A stretch of 22,896 nt of DNA from Pseudomonadota bacterium (GTDB taxonomy: Bacteria > Pseudomonadota > Gammaproteobacteria > Steroidobacterales > Steroidobacteraceae): positions 1 to 22,896 of the forward strand of contig JAEYUC010000075.1 of NCBI GenBank assembly GCA_023433705.1, given 5' to 3'. Positions within the stretch are counted from its first letter, which is position 1, and each line of letters begins with the position of its first letter. Made by a program: the position numbers and the translations under genes. The notes beneath the pieces are model-generated. The model was given only the letters and a program-made list of their open reading frames with translations, was not told the origin of the DNA and searched no databases. Positions 6,918-15,004 of the stretch are shown one piece after another.

Positions 6918-8413
6918 CGCTGGCTCTCCTGGAAGGCGGGAAGCACGAAATAGAAACAGGCGCCGCGCGGGTTGTTAGCCCGGTATTCGAGACGGGCCTC
7001 GTGCGCCTTGATGATCGAACGACTGATCGCGAGGCCGAGACCCGTGCCGGTGGGCTTCGTCGTGAAGAACGGCTCGAAGATCCGGTGCTCCGCGTCGCGC
7101 GGCAGCCCGGGCCCGAGATCGCTGACCGACACCTCCACGTCACCGTTCTCGACGCGCCGCGTCGCGATGCGCACCTCGGTGGCCGCGCCGTGTTCGCCCG
7201 ACGCCTCGAACGCGTTGTGCACGAGGTTCATCAGCACCTGCTGGATCTGCACGCCGTCGACGGTGACGGGCGGTAGTTCGTCGGCCAGGTCGAGCGCGAG
7301 AGCGCCGTCGTGAACACGCGCGTCGCTCGCGAGCAGCGTGTTCACTTCGCGGATCAGCCCGTTGATGTCGCGAGTCTCGCGGCGCACGTCCTCGTTGCGC
7401 ACCAGCGAGCGGATGCGCTTGATGATCTCGCCGGCGCGCAGCGCCTGGCCGGCGATCTGCTCGATCGCGCCGGAGATCACCGGAACGTCGGGAGTGGGCA
7501 TGCGGAGCAAACGCGCGCAGGCCTGCGCGTAGTTGGCGATCGCGGCGAGCGGCTGGTTGAGCTCGTGCGATATGCCCGCGGCCATCTCGCCCATCGTCGC
7601 AAGCCGCGACACGCTGTTCATGCGTTCGAGCGCGCGGTGCGCTTCGCTCTCGGCGCGCCGCTGGTCGGTGACGTCCTCGCCCGACAACATGATGCCGGTC
7701 GCAACGTCGTTGTTGTCGCGCAGCGCGACACAGCGCCACGTGATGAAGCGGTCCTCGCCGTCGGCCGAGCGCACGTGGTACTCGCTTCCCTGCGGCTCGT
7801 CGCCGCCCGCCATGAGTACCGCGCGAAACGCATTGCGCGCGATCGCGCGGTCATCGGGCGCGACGCAGCAGTCGACCCAGCTCGAGCCGACGATGTCGGC
7901 GCTCTGCTTGCCGAGCACGCGCACGGCCCGCTGGTTCACTAGCCGCACGACGCCGGCGCGGTCCGTCGCGATCAGCATCACCTGGGCGAGATCGAGGTAG
8001 AGACGGTTGAGTTGCCGCTCCTTCTCGAGCGTCGCGAGCGCCTTGCGGCGCAGCGACGTGTCGTGCAGGTGACCGAGAAACATCGGCGGATCCGTGTTCG
8101 GGATGCGCCCAACGCTCAGGAACACGGAGAATTCGCTGCCGTCGCGATGTAACACGCGCACGTCGCGTCCACGGCCGAGGATTCTCGGCTCGCCGCCGTC
8201 GAGGTATCCGCGCATGTGCCCATCGTGATACGCGCGATCCGCCGGCGCCATCAGCATGCCGATGTTGCGCCCGACCGCGTCGGCCGCGCGGTAGCCGAAC
8301 ATCTCTTCCGCCGAACGATTGAATGCGGCTATCCGTCCGCGGTCGTCCACGATGACGGCCGCGTCAACCGTTGCCTCCAGCAGCGCGAGTACCTCGGGAG
8401 TCGGCGTTGACAT
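6914..8413 (-). CDS. fixL: FixL-type PAS sensor histidine kinase, probable haem oxygen sensor
   Basis: With the ATG at 8413 the kinase has 499 residues; an in-frame upstream start would add 25 residues before the PAS domain. PAS-1 (about 5-120) follows FixL closely. His63 in DRAYHDG aligns with the haem-ligating His200 of Bradyrhizobium FixL, and Arg83 in ILGRGRD with the O2-contacting Arg220. PAS-2 spans about 135-250. The kinase core has His283 in ISHELNQPL, N-box Asn396/Asn400, SDLGPG (431-436), FEPFFTTK (446-453) and GTGLGL (456-461). There is no transmembrane segment, so it is cytosolic. FixL His214 is replaced by Arg77 and Arg206 by Gly69, so haem pocket details differ. It follows the DUF2934 gene and overlaps fixJ by 4 bp. 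Haem binding is inferred from alignment. Confidence 0.88.
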   Translation of the reverse strand: MSTPTPEVLALLEATVDAAVIVDDRGRIAAFNRSAEEMFGYRAADAVGRNIGMLMAPADRAYHDGHMRGYLDGGEPRILGRGRDVRVLHRDGSEFSVFLSVGRIPNTDPPMFLGHLHDTSLRRKALATLEKERQLNRLYLDLAQVMLIATDRAGVVRLVNQRAVRVLGKQSADIVGSSWVDCCVAPDDRAIARNAFRAVLMAGGDEPQGSEYHVRSADGEDRFITWRCVALRDNNDVATGIMLSGEDVTDQRRAESEAHRALERMNSVSRLATMGEMAAGISHELNQPLAAIANYAQACARLLRMPTPDVPVISGAIEQIAGQALRAGEIIKRIRSLVRNEDVRRETRDINGLIREVNTLLASDARVHDGALALDLADELPPVTVDGVQIQQVLMNLVHNAFEASGEHGAATEVRIATRRVENGDVEVSVSDLGPGLPRDAEHRIFEPFFTTKPTGTGLGLAISRSIIKAHEARLEYRANNPRGACFYFVLPAFQESQR

Positions 8414-8471
8414 TCTGGTCGAAGATACTCCCTGGCCCCGTAAGGTTGTTAGTGGCCGCGGGCGGACCAGC

Positions 8472-8735
8472 TTATGCCCGTGGCGCACCCGCGGCGGCGC
8501 GCAGCAGCTTCGCGTCCACTTCCGCTTCGGCCGCCAACCAGTCCTCGACTTCGTGCCCCGGCGCGAAACCGCGTTTCTCCGCGCGGAAGTACGCGGCCTC
8601 CGCGATCAGCGCGGCGCGTTGTTCGGGGTCGACGAAGCTCGCGACGGTGGTCTTCGCTTTCGCGGCGGCAGCCGCGGACTTGCGCGGGGCGCGCGTACGG
8701 ACGGTGGGCGTAGTGCTGCTTTTTTCGCGTGACAT
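8472..8735 (-). CDS. DUF2934 family small protein
   Basis: This 87-residue protein has a basic, Ala/Lys-rich N-terminal half (1-33) and a C-terminal DUF2934 core (about 38-76). In the core, IAEAAYFRAEKRGFAPGHE is followed by a VEDWLAAEAEVD helix. DUF2934 has no established biochemical function; it is a short predicted helical domain. The lysine-rich tail might bind nucleic acid, which is a guess. GAGGAG about 9 nt upstream supports the ATG at 8735. The FixL-type kinase starts 58 bp further along and a UspE-type gene precedes it, so it may belong to the same stress or low-oxygen response. Confidence 0.85.
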   Translation of the reverse strand: MSREKSSTTPTVRTRAPRKSAAAAAKAKTTVASFVDPEQRAALIAEAAYFRAEKRGFAPGHEVEDWLAAEAEVDAKLLRAAAGAPRA

Positions 8736-8737
8736 CG

Positions 8738-8779
8738 TCAGGTCTCCTCGGGGTTTGTACGAGTGCGGTCGCGTTTCAT
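8738..8779 (-). CDS. Possible 13-codon leader ORF before the DUF2934 gene
   Basis: An ATG at 8779 encodes MKRDRTRTNPEET and stops with TGA 2 nt before the DUF2934 start. GGAG lies 8 nt upstream of the ATG, a better-than-chance arrangement. The DUF2934 ribosome-binding site lies inside this tiny frame, so ribosomes ending here could reinitiate on the next gene. It may equally be a chance ORF: the frame is short, has no homologue I recognise, and codon bias cannot be judged over 13 codons. Confidence 0.25.
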   Translation of the reverse strand: MKRDRTRTNPEET

Positions 8780-8878
8780 TTTTCCGTCTCCCTGCGCGCG
8801 CCGCCCGTCGACTTGTTTGCCGACGGCTGAATTTTTTTCACCTCTCCCTGTGTGCCGTTCCTTCGGCTACATCTCGAA

Positions 8879-9904
8879 TCAACCCGGCAGCACCGGCATC
8901 GACAACACCTGCACGCCTCGTCCGGTGGGCGACACGCGCGACGAGAACTCCGCCGGCTTCACGACCAGCAGATCGGTTTCGAGCATGTCCATCACGAACT
9001 CCGCGGTGTTCCCGATGAAAAATCGCTTCAGGCCCGAACGCGAAACCGCGCCGAGCGCGACGATCGCGCTGCGGTCGCGTTTCGCGATCTTCGGGATCAC
9101 TTCATCGGGGCGGCCCGTGACCAGGTGGCAATGACTGCGCTTCACGTCGAATCCGTCGACGAGGCGATCGAGATCGCGGCGAGCCGAACGCTCCAGATCC
9201 TCGCGGCCCGCGGCCAGGTCGATGAGGGGGCCGTCGGGCATCGCCGGCATGATCGGCACGGAGGGCAGCACCACGTGAACGGCATGCAACTCGCCGTGCA
9301 GTGCGTGCACGAGCTGCGCGCCCGCCCGCAGGATCTGCCGGTCGAGATTCGCCGGCTTCGCGAAGGCGTGCGAGGGATCGATCGCGGCGAGCACGCGCGG
9401 CCGGTGATAGAGGCGCGGGTTCTTCACGAGCAGCAGCGGCATCGGACAGAGCCGCAGCAGCTCCCAGTCGGTGTACGACAGCAGCCAGCGCGCGCGGCGC
9501 GCGCCGCCGCGGTGGGTATCCGCAACCACGAGGTCCGCGCCGATGCGCTGCGCCTTGCGGATGATGGCTTCGTACGGCGGGTAATCCCAATCGGCCGCGA
9601 CGTCGACGTCGATGCCGTGCTTGCGGACTCGCGCGGCCAGCTTCTCGAGCTGCTCGCGGCGCGACGACTGCACCTCGCGCTGCCAGGACTTGAGATCGAT
9701 GCCGCGTCCCTGCAGCGCCTCGGCGTACACGGGCGTCGCGATGTCGTGGAACAGCGTGAGCTGTGCCTTCAGGCCCTTGGCGATCTGGGCAGCCTTGTTG
9801 ACCGCGGGCAACACACGCGCGCCCGGGTCCTTCACCGCTGCGAGGATTCGGCGAATCGGCTGCATGCCCTGAGGGTGCGCGCCGTTTGCCGGCATCGCAC
9901 TCAT
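8879..9904 (-). CDS. uspE: Tandem-domain universal stress protein (UspE type)
   Basis: This 341-residue protein has two Usp domains. The first runs about 17-161, starting IRRILAAVKDP and containing DLVVADTHRG. The second runs about 168-316 and carries the nucleotide-loop-like region ALGAVSRSGLKRFFIGNTAE (283-302). The IGNTAE ending resembles E. coli UspE (316 residues) rather than the G-S/T of ATP-binding UspF or UspG types. UspE is a cytosolic stress-survival protein. The C-terminal 25 residues (SSRVSPTGRG and onward) are an extra tail. The ATG at 9904 lacks a clear Shine-Dalgarno; Met14 is an alternative start that still keeps both domains. It is 31 bp downstream of the patatin gene and 143 bp upstream of the DUF2934 gene. 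Confidence 0.88.
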   Translation of the reverse strand: MSAMPANGAHPQGMQPIRRILAAVKDPGARVLPAVNKAAQIAKGLKAQLTLFHDIATPVYAEALQGRGIDLKSWQREVQSSRREQLEKLAARVRKHGIDVDVAADWDYPPYEAIIRKAQRIGADLVVADTHRGGARRARWLLSYTDWELLRLCPMPLLLVKNPRLYHRPRVLAAIDPSHAFAKPANLDRQILRAGAQLVHALHGELHAVHVVLPSVPIMPAMPDGPLIDLAAGREDLERSARRDLDRLVDGFDVKRSHCHLVTGRPDEVIPKIAKRDRSAIVALGAVSRSGLKRFFIGNTAEFVMDMLETDLLVVKPAEFSSRVSPTGRGVQVLSMPVLPG

Positions 9905-9914
9905 ACGAACACCA

Positions 9915-9934
9915 CGTCCGCGTGTAGGCGGACG
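9915..9934 (-). terminator. Small hairpin after the patatin gene
   Basis: CGTCCGC (9915-9921) pairs with GCGGACG (9928-9934) around GTGTAG, 1 bp beyond the patatin stop codon. No strong T-run follows on the minus strand, so it may only attenuate read-through into uspE, or stabilise the 3' end. Confidence 0.3.
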
Positions 9935-9935
9935 C

Positions 9936-11324
9936 CTACCGGCCGCGTGCCGACTCGGTGAGGAAGGTTTTCATCTCGGGCGACTGTTCGACGAGCGTGT
10001 GCGCGGCGCGGCGCAGCCGGATCACCTGTTCGCTCGAGAGCGTGAACGAGGTCGGGATGCGATCGAGGTACTCTCGCTCGGCCGGATCCTTCACGCGGTC
10101 GAAACTGAGCTCGACGAGGTCGACGTCGAACTTGTCGCAATCCGGGATCGCGAGCGCCACCTTGCAGCGCGTCGCGCGCACTTCCTGTTCCCAGTGTTTC
10201 ACGCGCGAGCGCAGCAGGTTCATCGTCTCGAAGCTGTAGCGGTTGAACGTGGCGCTCACGACGGCGTCGGCCACCTGCTTGATGCCCAGCGGCTCGGGCT
10301 GCTTCGCGAACGTGCGGTCGAAGCCCGTGCGCGCATCCACCACGATGAACAACATGCGGCGCGCGCGCGAATATCCGCCGCGGCGCAGGGAGTCCGTCAC
10401 CGTCTGGCCGAGCTCGAGCTCGTCGAGGATTGCGCGCGCTCCGAGATTGTCCGCGAGCGCGCCATCGGAAAGATGCAGATAGGGGTAATTGACCGAATCG
10501 AGGAACGACAGGATGCGCTCGGCGCGTTCGCGCCGGTACATGTCTGCCTCAGACTCGGTGACCGTGTTGACGATCTCGGGCGGCTGGTAGCCGCACTGGC
10601 CGGCGAAGTTGCGCAAGACCAGCGGCGCGAAGTACACCGGCGTCGCGGCGGAGGCGAACACCGCGCGCGCCACCGGCAAGCTTTTCGGATCCACGCACAC
10701 GCCGTTGAGCTGCTCGCGCGTGAACGCGAACGGCTTGGCGCGCACGAGATCGGTGGCGGTGACGATCACGCGCGGCGAACGATTCATCAGGTCGTGGATC
10801 GTCGCGTCGCCGAACAGCTCCTGGTCGAAGTATTCGACCTCGAGATCGCTGCGACTCACGAGGTCGTTGGCCAGGCGGCCCCAGTTCGCCGGGGTCAGCA
10901 CCTTGTGCCACAGGTCCTTCTCCGTGTCGTGGTTCAGGAACCGCGGCGCGTAGCTGTCGAAGGTCTCCTGTCCGTTGAGCGCGTAATAGGCCGCGGTGAA
11001 GGCGCCGCCGGAGACCGCCGAGATGATGTCGACCTCGTCGAGCAATGGGCGCTGCTCGCCGTCGGGCGTCGTGACCTGCACGCCCCGCAACGCCTCGAGC
11101 ACGCCGTAGGAAAATGCCGCGGCGCGTTTGCCGCCGCCCGAAAACGTCACGACGACGAATAGTTTGTCCGAATTGGCGCTCACCCCGGGTGCGAGCACCG
11201 GCGCGCTGATCGGCACGACTTCGGTCAGCGGCGTTTCCCGACGCGGCGCCGTGCCGCAGGCGACAAACAGGATCGAAGCCGCGAGCGAGAGTGCCGCGAG
11301 CTTCGGCAGCGAGGTGAAAATCAT
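9936..11324 (-). CDS. Patatin-like phospholipase lipoprotein
   Basis: The 462-residue protein starts at the ATG giving a lipoprotein signal (MIFTSLPKL...LFVACG, lipid Cys23). The patatin fold has the oxyanion loop SGGGKRAAAF (62-71), the nucleophile in ISAVSGGAF with Ser105, and the catalytic Asp287 in SDGALADN. Patatins hydrolyse acyl esters of phospholipids or lipids with a Ser-Asp dyad. The lipid anchor places it in the envelope. After the core come about 160 residues that I cannot assign, including a GIKQVADAVVSATFNRYSFETMNLLR-like helical region (347-372, abbreviated) and a C-rich CKVALAIPDCDKFDVDL stretch. A TATACT element lies 7 nt before the ATG and no Shine-Dalgarno is visible, so a leaderless mRNA is possible. 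It is divergent from the TPR protein gene. Confidence 0.9.
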   Translation of the reverse strand: MIFTSLPKLAALSLAASILFVACGTAPRRETPLTEVVPISAPVLAPGVSANSDKLFVVVTFSGGGKRAAAFSYGVLEALRGVQVTTPDGEQRPLLDEVDIISAVSGGAFTAAYYALNGQETFDSYAPRFLNHDTEKDLWHKVLTPANWGRLANDLVSRSDLEVEYFDQELFGDATIHDLMNRSPRVIVTATDLVRAKPFAFTREQLNGVCVDPKSLPVARAVFASAATPVYFAPLVLRNFAGQCGYQPPEIVNTVTESEADMYRRERAERILSFLDSVNYPYLHLSDGALADNLGARAILDELELGQTVTDSLRRGGYSRARRMLFIVVDARTGFDRTFAKQPEPLGIKQVADAVVSATFNRYSFETMNLLRSRVKHWEQEVRATRCKVALAIPDCDKFDVDLVELSFDRVKDPAEREYLDRIPTSFTLSSEQVIRLRRAAHTLVEQSPEMKTFLTESARGR

Positions 11325-11331
11325 GCGCCGC

Positions 11332-11337
11332 AGTATA
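11332..11337 (-). promoter_or_regulatory. Possible -10 element of the patatin gene
   Basis: TATACT on the minus strand (5 of 6 matches to the -10 consensus) ends 7 nt before the patatin ATG, so transcription would start at or next to the start codon. No convincing -35 box lies at the right distance. The rest of the 160-bp divergent gap (11325-11484) shows no other clear signal. Confidence 0.3.
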
Positions 11338-11484
11338 AGTCGATCGGTGGGCCCCCTATAACGCCTACCCACCCGCGCTCGAGTCGGAGAACTTGCGTGT
11401 CGTCGCACTTTTCGAGCAAGGGGTTTGCCCATATGCGTCGTGATCGGTAACTGTGCGCGACTCCGTAACTAGGGAAGGTCTCGA

Positions 11485-14400
11485 ATGCGCCGGTTCAGTC
11501 GCCCGTTCCTGTCAGTCGCCATCGCCGCCGCCTGTGCCCTCACGGTCGAAGCCGCGGCTCCAGCACCCAAACCTTTGCTGCCCATGCAGGAAGTTCTCGG
11601 CCGCATCGAACGGGTGAAGGGCGACACGCCGTCGCGCAAGTCGGTGGGTTCCGAGGCTGCGCAGCTCATGCAGGATCTCGAGCAGTTCCGCGCCGAGACG
11701 GCTTCGCTCGCGGACACCGCTGCCGCTGAAGGGTGGCTGGCGCTGTTCGATCGAGCTCGCCGAATCGGCGAAGGAGCGGCGGGAGACTTCGGTTCATACG
11801 ACCTCGAAATCCTTGGCCCGGTCGGTGTCAGGTCGGTATTCGTCTCGCTGCCGCCGCCGTCCGCGTGGCCCGCGCTCGATGCCGCTGTCGCCAGGCGAAT
11901 TGCAAAGCAGCCGGATCAGGAGTCGCTGGCATTGCGCTTCTTCACCCAGCTCCTGGCGGGCGACCACGCCGCGGCCGGCGTCACCCTCGACGCGCTGCAG
12001 AAACTCGCCGACAACCAGCGTCCCGGGCAACGCGAACTCACCTACCACCACCTGGCAACCTCGCGCTCGCGCCTCGCAAATACTTACGGGACGCCCGACG
12101 AGATCGTGGCCGCATTCGAACAGGAGCTGAAACTTCCTGCCAAGCCGTATCAGTCGATCCGGATGCCCGATCTCGTCGCACTGGTCGGAGCCGAGCGCGC
12201 CTCCGCAATCATCACTCGCGCGATCGCTTCGAACGCCAGCCTGCACATCGAGGGCGGGGACGCGACGAGAAAACTTGCGGGAGAACTCGCACTGAAGAAT
12301 ATCGAGACGATGCGCAAGCCGCAGTGGGCCCTGGCGGAAAGCGTGGACGGGTGGCGCCTGTACGAGGCGATCGAAGCCCGATTCAATCCGACGGCGAAAA
12401 TGCCGGTCGATGAAGAGGAAGGTAGTTCAGAGCTCGATGATTACCAGAAGGCACAGGCAACCGCGTGGTACTTCATGAGCGCGGTGATCGACGGTCGACA
12501 GGCAACCGCGGAGCGAGCGCTCGCCGCGTTGGGTAACGACTCGCAGGTCTACCTACCCCGGGATGCGGTCGATGCGCTGCGCCGCGCCGGCAAGGGCGAG
12601 GCGCTGTACCGATTCCTCGACGCGCAGCTGCGCAATAAGCCGCAATTGCGCGCCTGGCAGCTCTACGTCGAACAGGCGGCCATGGACGGACACAGCACGG
12701 AGGCGCTCGCGCTCATCGACGCCACGCTTGCCCGCAAGGACCTGCCCGAGTTCCTCGTCGCCGACCTGAGGGTGCGGCGTGTCTCTGCATTACTTGCGGC
12801 CGACAAGGTCAAGGAGGCGAGTGCGGCATATCGCACGCTGCTCGCCAAGGCTCCAACCCGTACCGAGTCCACGCTCGATGCGCGTTTCGAAGCGGCGCTC
12901 GATGCCGCGGGCGTCGGCCGGCTCACCGGCGATGCATCGTTGTCCGCGCTCGGCCTGGATTTCGCGCGCCAGGCGCTCGCGGTGAAACCGGTCAAGGAGC
13001 GCGACTACGGCCCGTCATCGGATGACCAATCAAAACTGTGGCGCGAGCTGCGCAAACACGGTCGCCTGGCCGACGCTCAGGCGTCAGCGATCGATGAGCT
13101 TTCGAAGAGCAGCCGCGAAGGTTTCGAGGCGCTGGGTGGCTTCGTACCTCCGAACGAAACGATTGCGATGATTGAACTCGCGGGTATCTCCCATCAGTCG
13201 GGACAACATGCTGAAGTGCTGAAATTGCTGGACGAGTCGACTCGATGGGGTGTCGCCGACGCGGGCATGCTGCTCGACAAAGTGGATTCGACGGGCGTGC
13301 CGCTCGGCGTGATGATCGCCAGCGCGCTGCGCGCGACCGGCGATCGCGCCGGAGCGCTGCGCGTGGCGCGTGCGACGGTTTCTCACCTTCCGGGCCAGGA
13401 TGCCGCGTACGAAATCATCGCGGCTCTCGACCCATCGGCCGCCGCGACCTTCGACGCGCTCTTCGCGCTCGACGAATACGAGGAACGTCCGCTCATCTGG
13501 AAGGCGGCCGTGCAATTGAAGGCGGGCGCGGTCGGCGATGCCGAGGCGACGATCCGTCGCGCGATCGCGATCGATCCGTCCGACGGCGAGCAGGGAAAGA
13601 ACGATCGCATGCGCGCATACGCGGTGCTGTCGGACATCCTCGCGCGCAAGGGAGACGAAGCGGGCGCGCAGACCTACAGGACCGCGGTCGATGCGATCCG
13701 ACTGTCCGAGAAGGCCGATGATTTCCACGAGGCTGGCATGTACGAGCGGGCCTTCAAGGGATACCGCGACGCGCTCGGACTATTTGCGGACGCATATTGC
13801 ATCCAGTCGCGACTCGCGGTGCAGCTCGACAAACAAGGCCGCCGCGCCGAGGCGATGCAGCACTATCGACGCGCCTACGAACTCATGCCCGACAGCTTCG
13901 GACGAGTGGAAAGTCACTGCTTCGGCTGCGAGAGCGTGTTTCAGGGTGCGGAAGCGCAATCGGTCGCCGAACAGGTCTTCGAGAATGCCATTCGCAAGTC
14001 TCCACAGAGGGCACAGGCTTACTACCTGATCGCCTATTTGCGCGAGCAGCAGCAGCGACCCGCCGACGCGGTGCAGCCGCTGCGGCAGGCGGTGAGCCTC
14101 GACCCGCGCTACCTCAACGCTTGGGCGCATCTCTACAGCGTGGGCGAACATACGTACATCGAGCCCGCCGAGATGGACATCGTGCGGCTCAAGCTGCTCG
14201 AGCTCGATCCTCAGCAGCGGCACGTGCGCTACTCCGTGGCGGGAGTCGGAAACCTCGCAGCGCTCTGGCATGGCGCCGAGGGAGCACATGCGGCGGCGAT
14301 GGCGGCCAAGCCGCCGCGCGAGGGGGTGTACGAACTGCGAGCGAGCGCGGCATCGCGGATGGAAGCGGAGAGAGCGCTGCCGCCGGAAATGCGCGAGCAG

Positions 14401-14541
14401 ATGGAACTCCTGAACCAGTTTCACCGCTTGAGCCGGGATCAAGGCAGCGCGAATCTCGCGCCTGCGAAAGTGCTCAGCGAACACGAGTTCGCGAAGGCCA
14501 CGCTCGGGCTGATGGGAATCGACGAATTCCCTGACTATTGA
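11485..14541 (+). CDS. Large exported TPR-type repeat protein, function unknown
   Basis: This 1018-residue protein opens with a signal peptide (about 1-24, MRRFSRPFLSVAIAAACALTV), so it should be periplasmic or surface-exposed. The remainder is alpha-helical repeat sequence. TPR-like motifs are clearest from about residue 675: GDAEATIRRAIAIDP, AEAMQHYRRAYELMPDS, and AYYLIAYLREQQQRPADAVQPLRQAVSLDP near the C-terminus. A CFGC pair at 812-815 is not a haem site because no His follows. I recognise no enzymatic domain. It most likely scaffolds protein-protein contacts in the envelope. AAGG about 8 nt upstream supports the ATG at 11485. It is divergent from the patatin lipoprotein and its stop overlaps the convergent acetyltransferase by 7 bp. 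A functional tie to the patatin is possible but inferred only from position. Confidence 0.85.
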   Translation: MRRFSRPFLSVAIAAACALTVEAAAPAPKPLLPMQEVLGRIERVKGDTPSRKSVGSEAAQLMQDLEQFRAETASLADTAAAEGWLALFDRARRIGEGAAGDFGSYDLEILGPVGVRSVFVSLPPPSAWPALDAAVARRIAKQPDQESLALRFFTQLLAGDHAAAGVTLDALQKLADNQRPGQRELTYHHLATSRSRLANTYGTPDEIVAAFEQELKLPAKPYQSIRMPDLVALVGAERASAIITRAIASNASLHIEGGDATRKLAGELALKNIETMRKPQWALAESVDGWRLYEAIEARFNPTAKMPVDEEEGSSELDDYQKAQATAWYFMSAVIDGRQATAERALAALGNDSQVYLPRDAVDALRRAGKGEALYRFLDAQLRNKPQLRAWQLYVEQAAMDGHSTEALALIDATLARKDLPEFLVADLRVRRVSALLAADKVKEASAAYRTLLAKAPTRTESTLDARFEAALDAAGVGRLTGDASLSALGLDFARQALAVKPVKERDYGPSSDDQSKLWRELRKHGRLADAQASAIDELSKSSREGFEALGGFVPPNETIAMIELAGISHQSGQHAEVLKLLDESTRWGVADAGMLLDKVDSTGVPLGVMIASALRATGDRAGALRVARATVSHLPGQDAAYEIIAALDPSAAATFDALFALDEYEERPLIWKAAVQLKAGAVGDAEATIRRAIAIDPSDGEQGKNDRMRAYAVLSDILARKGDEAGAQTYRTAVDAIRLSEKADDFHEAGMYERAFKGYRDALGLFADAYCIQSRLAVQLDKQGRRAEAMQHYRRAYELMPDSFGRVESHCFGCESVFQGAEAQSVAEQVFENAIRKSPQRAQAYYLIAYLREQQQRPADAVQPLRQAVSLDPRYLNAWAHLYSVGEHTYIEPAEMDIVRLKLLELDPQQRHVRYSVAGVGNLAALWHGAEGAHAAAMAAKPPREGVYELRASAASRMEAERALPPEMREQMELLNQFHRLSRDQGSANLAPAKVLSEHEFAKATLGLMGIDEFPDY

Positions 14542-14984
14542 GAGCGCGCGGCTCGAGCCGCGCGATAGATGTCCGGCCGCAGGATCTGCATCAACACGCC
14601 GTCGTCGGGCGGCGCGCGAAAACCATGCCGGGCATACAGGCCGTGCGCGTCGCGCGTGCCGAGCATCGCGCGGCGGGCGCCGGTCAGCGCGGGGTGCGCC
14701 ATCACCGCTTCCATGAGCCGTTTGCCGAGGCCGTGGCCCCGATGTTCTTCGAGCACGTAAACGTCGCAGATGTACGCGAACGTGGCGTAGTCGGTCACGA
14801 CACGTGCGAGTCCGACCTGCGCGCCCGACGCGCGTTCGTAAACGCCGAAGCACAGCGAATTTCGCGCGGCGCGCTCGACGGTGTCGAGCGGGATTCCGGG
14901 CGACCAGTACGAACGCGTCAGGTACTCGTGCATCGCGCGTACGTCGAGCCGCGCCGGGTCAGTTGAGATTTCGTAGGCGTTCAC
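14535..14984 (-). CDS. GNAT-family N-acetyltransferase
   Basis: A GTG start at 14984 with AGAGG 8 nt upstream gives a 149-residue protein, normal for GNAT enzymes. Earlier starts would run into the cupin gene. The acetyl-CoA-binding motif A is VYVLEEHRGHGLGKRLM (75-91), with the R/Q-x-x-G-x-G core at 82-87. YARHGF (117-122) matches the motif B region. The acceptor substrate (amine, antibiotic or amino acid) is not evident. It is the last gene of a three-gene minus-strand operon behind the cupin (20-bp gap) and the dehydratase. Its 3' end overlaps the convergent TPR gene by 7 bp. Confidence 0.88.
   Translation of the reverse strand: MNAYEISTDPARLDVRAMHEYLTRSYWSPGIPLDTVERAARNSLCFGVYERASGAQVGLARVVTDYATFAYICDVYVLEEHRGHGLGKRLMEAVMAHPALTGARRAMLGTRDAHGLYARHGFRAPPDDGVLMQILRPDIYRAARAARSQ
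14545..14564. repeat. 20-bp perfect palindrome at a convergent gene junction
   Basis: CGCGCGGCTCGAGCCGCGCG is a perfect palindrome in the C-terminal codons of the acetyltransferase, 4 bp beyond the TPR stop. It could fold into a GC-rich hairpin that ends or slows transcription from either side. No T-run is present. The repetitive Arg-Ala codons alone could also produce it. Confidence 0.35.
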
Positions 14985-15004
14985 CGATCGACCTCTGGCC
15001 ACCT

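Noticed and set aside
8805..8838. Plus-strand hairpin (CCGTCG/CGACGG) followed by a T7 run
   Set aside because: No plus-strand gene ends here, the T-run is offset from the stem by about 5 nt, and the stem is only 6 bp.
13918..13929. CFGC motif in the TPR protein as a cytochrome c haem site
   Set aside because: The motif requires CxxCH; here Glu follows the second Cys.
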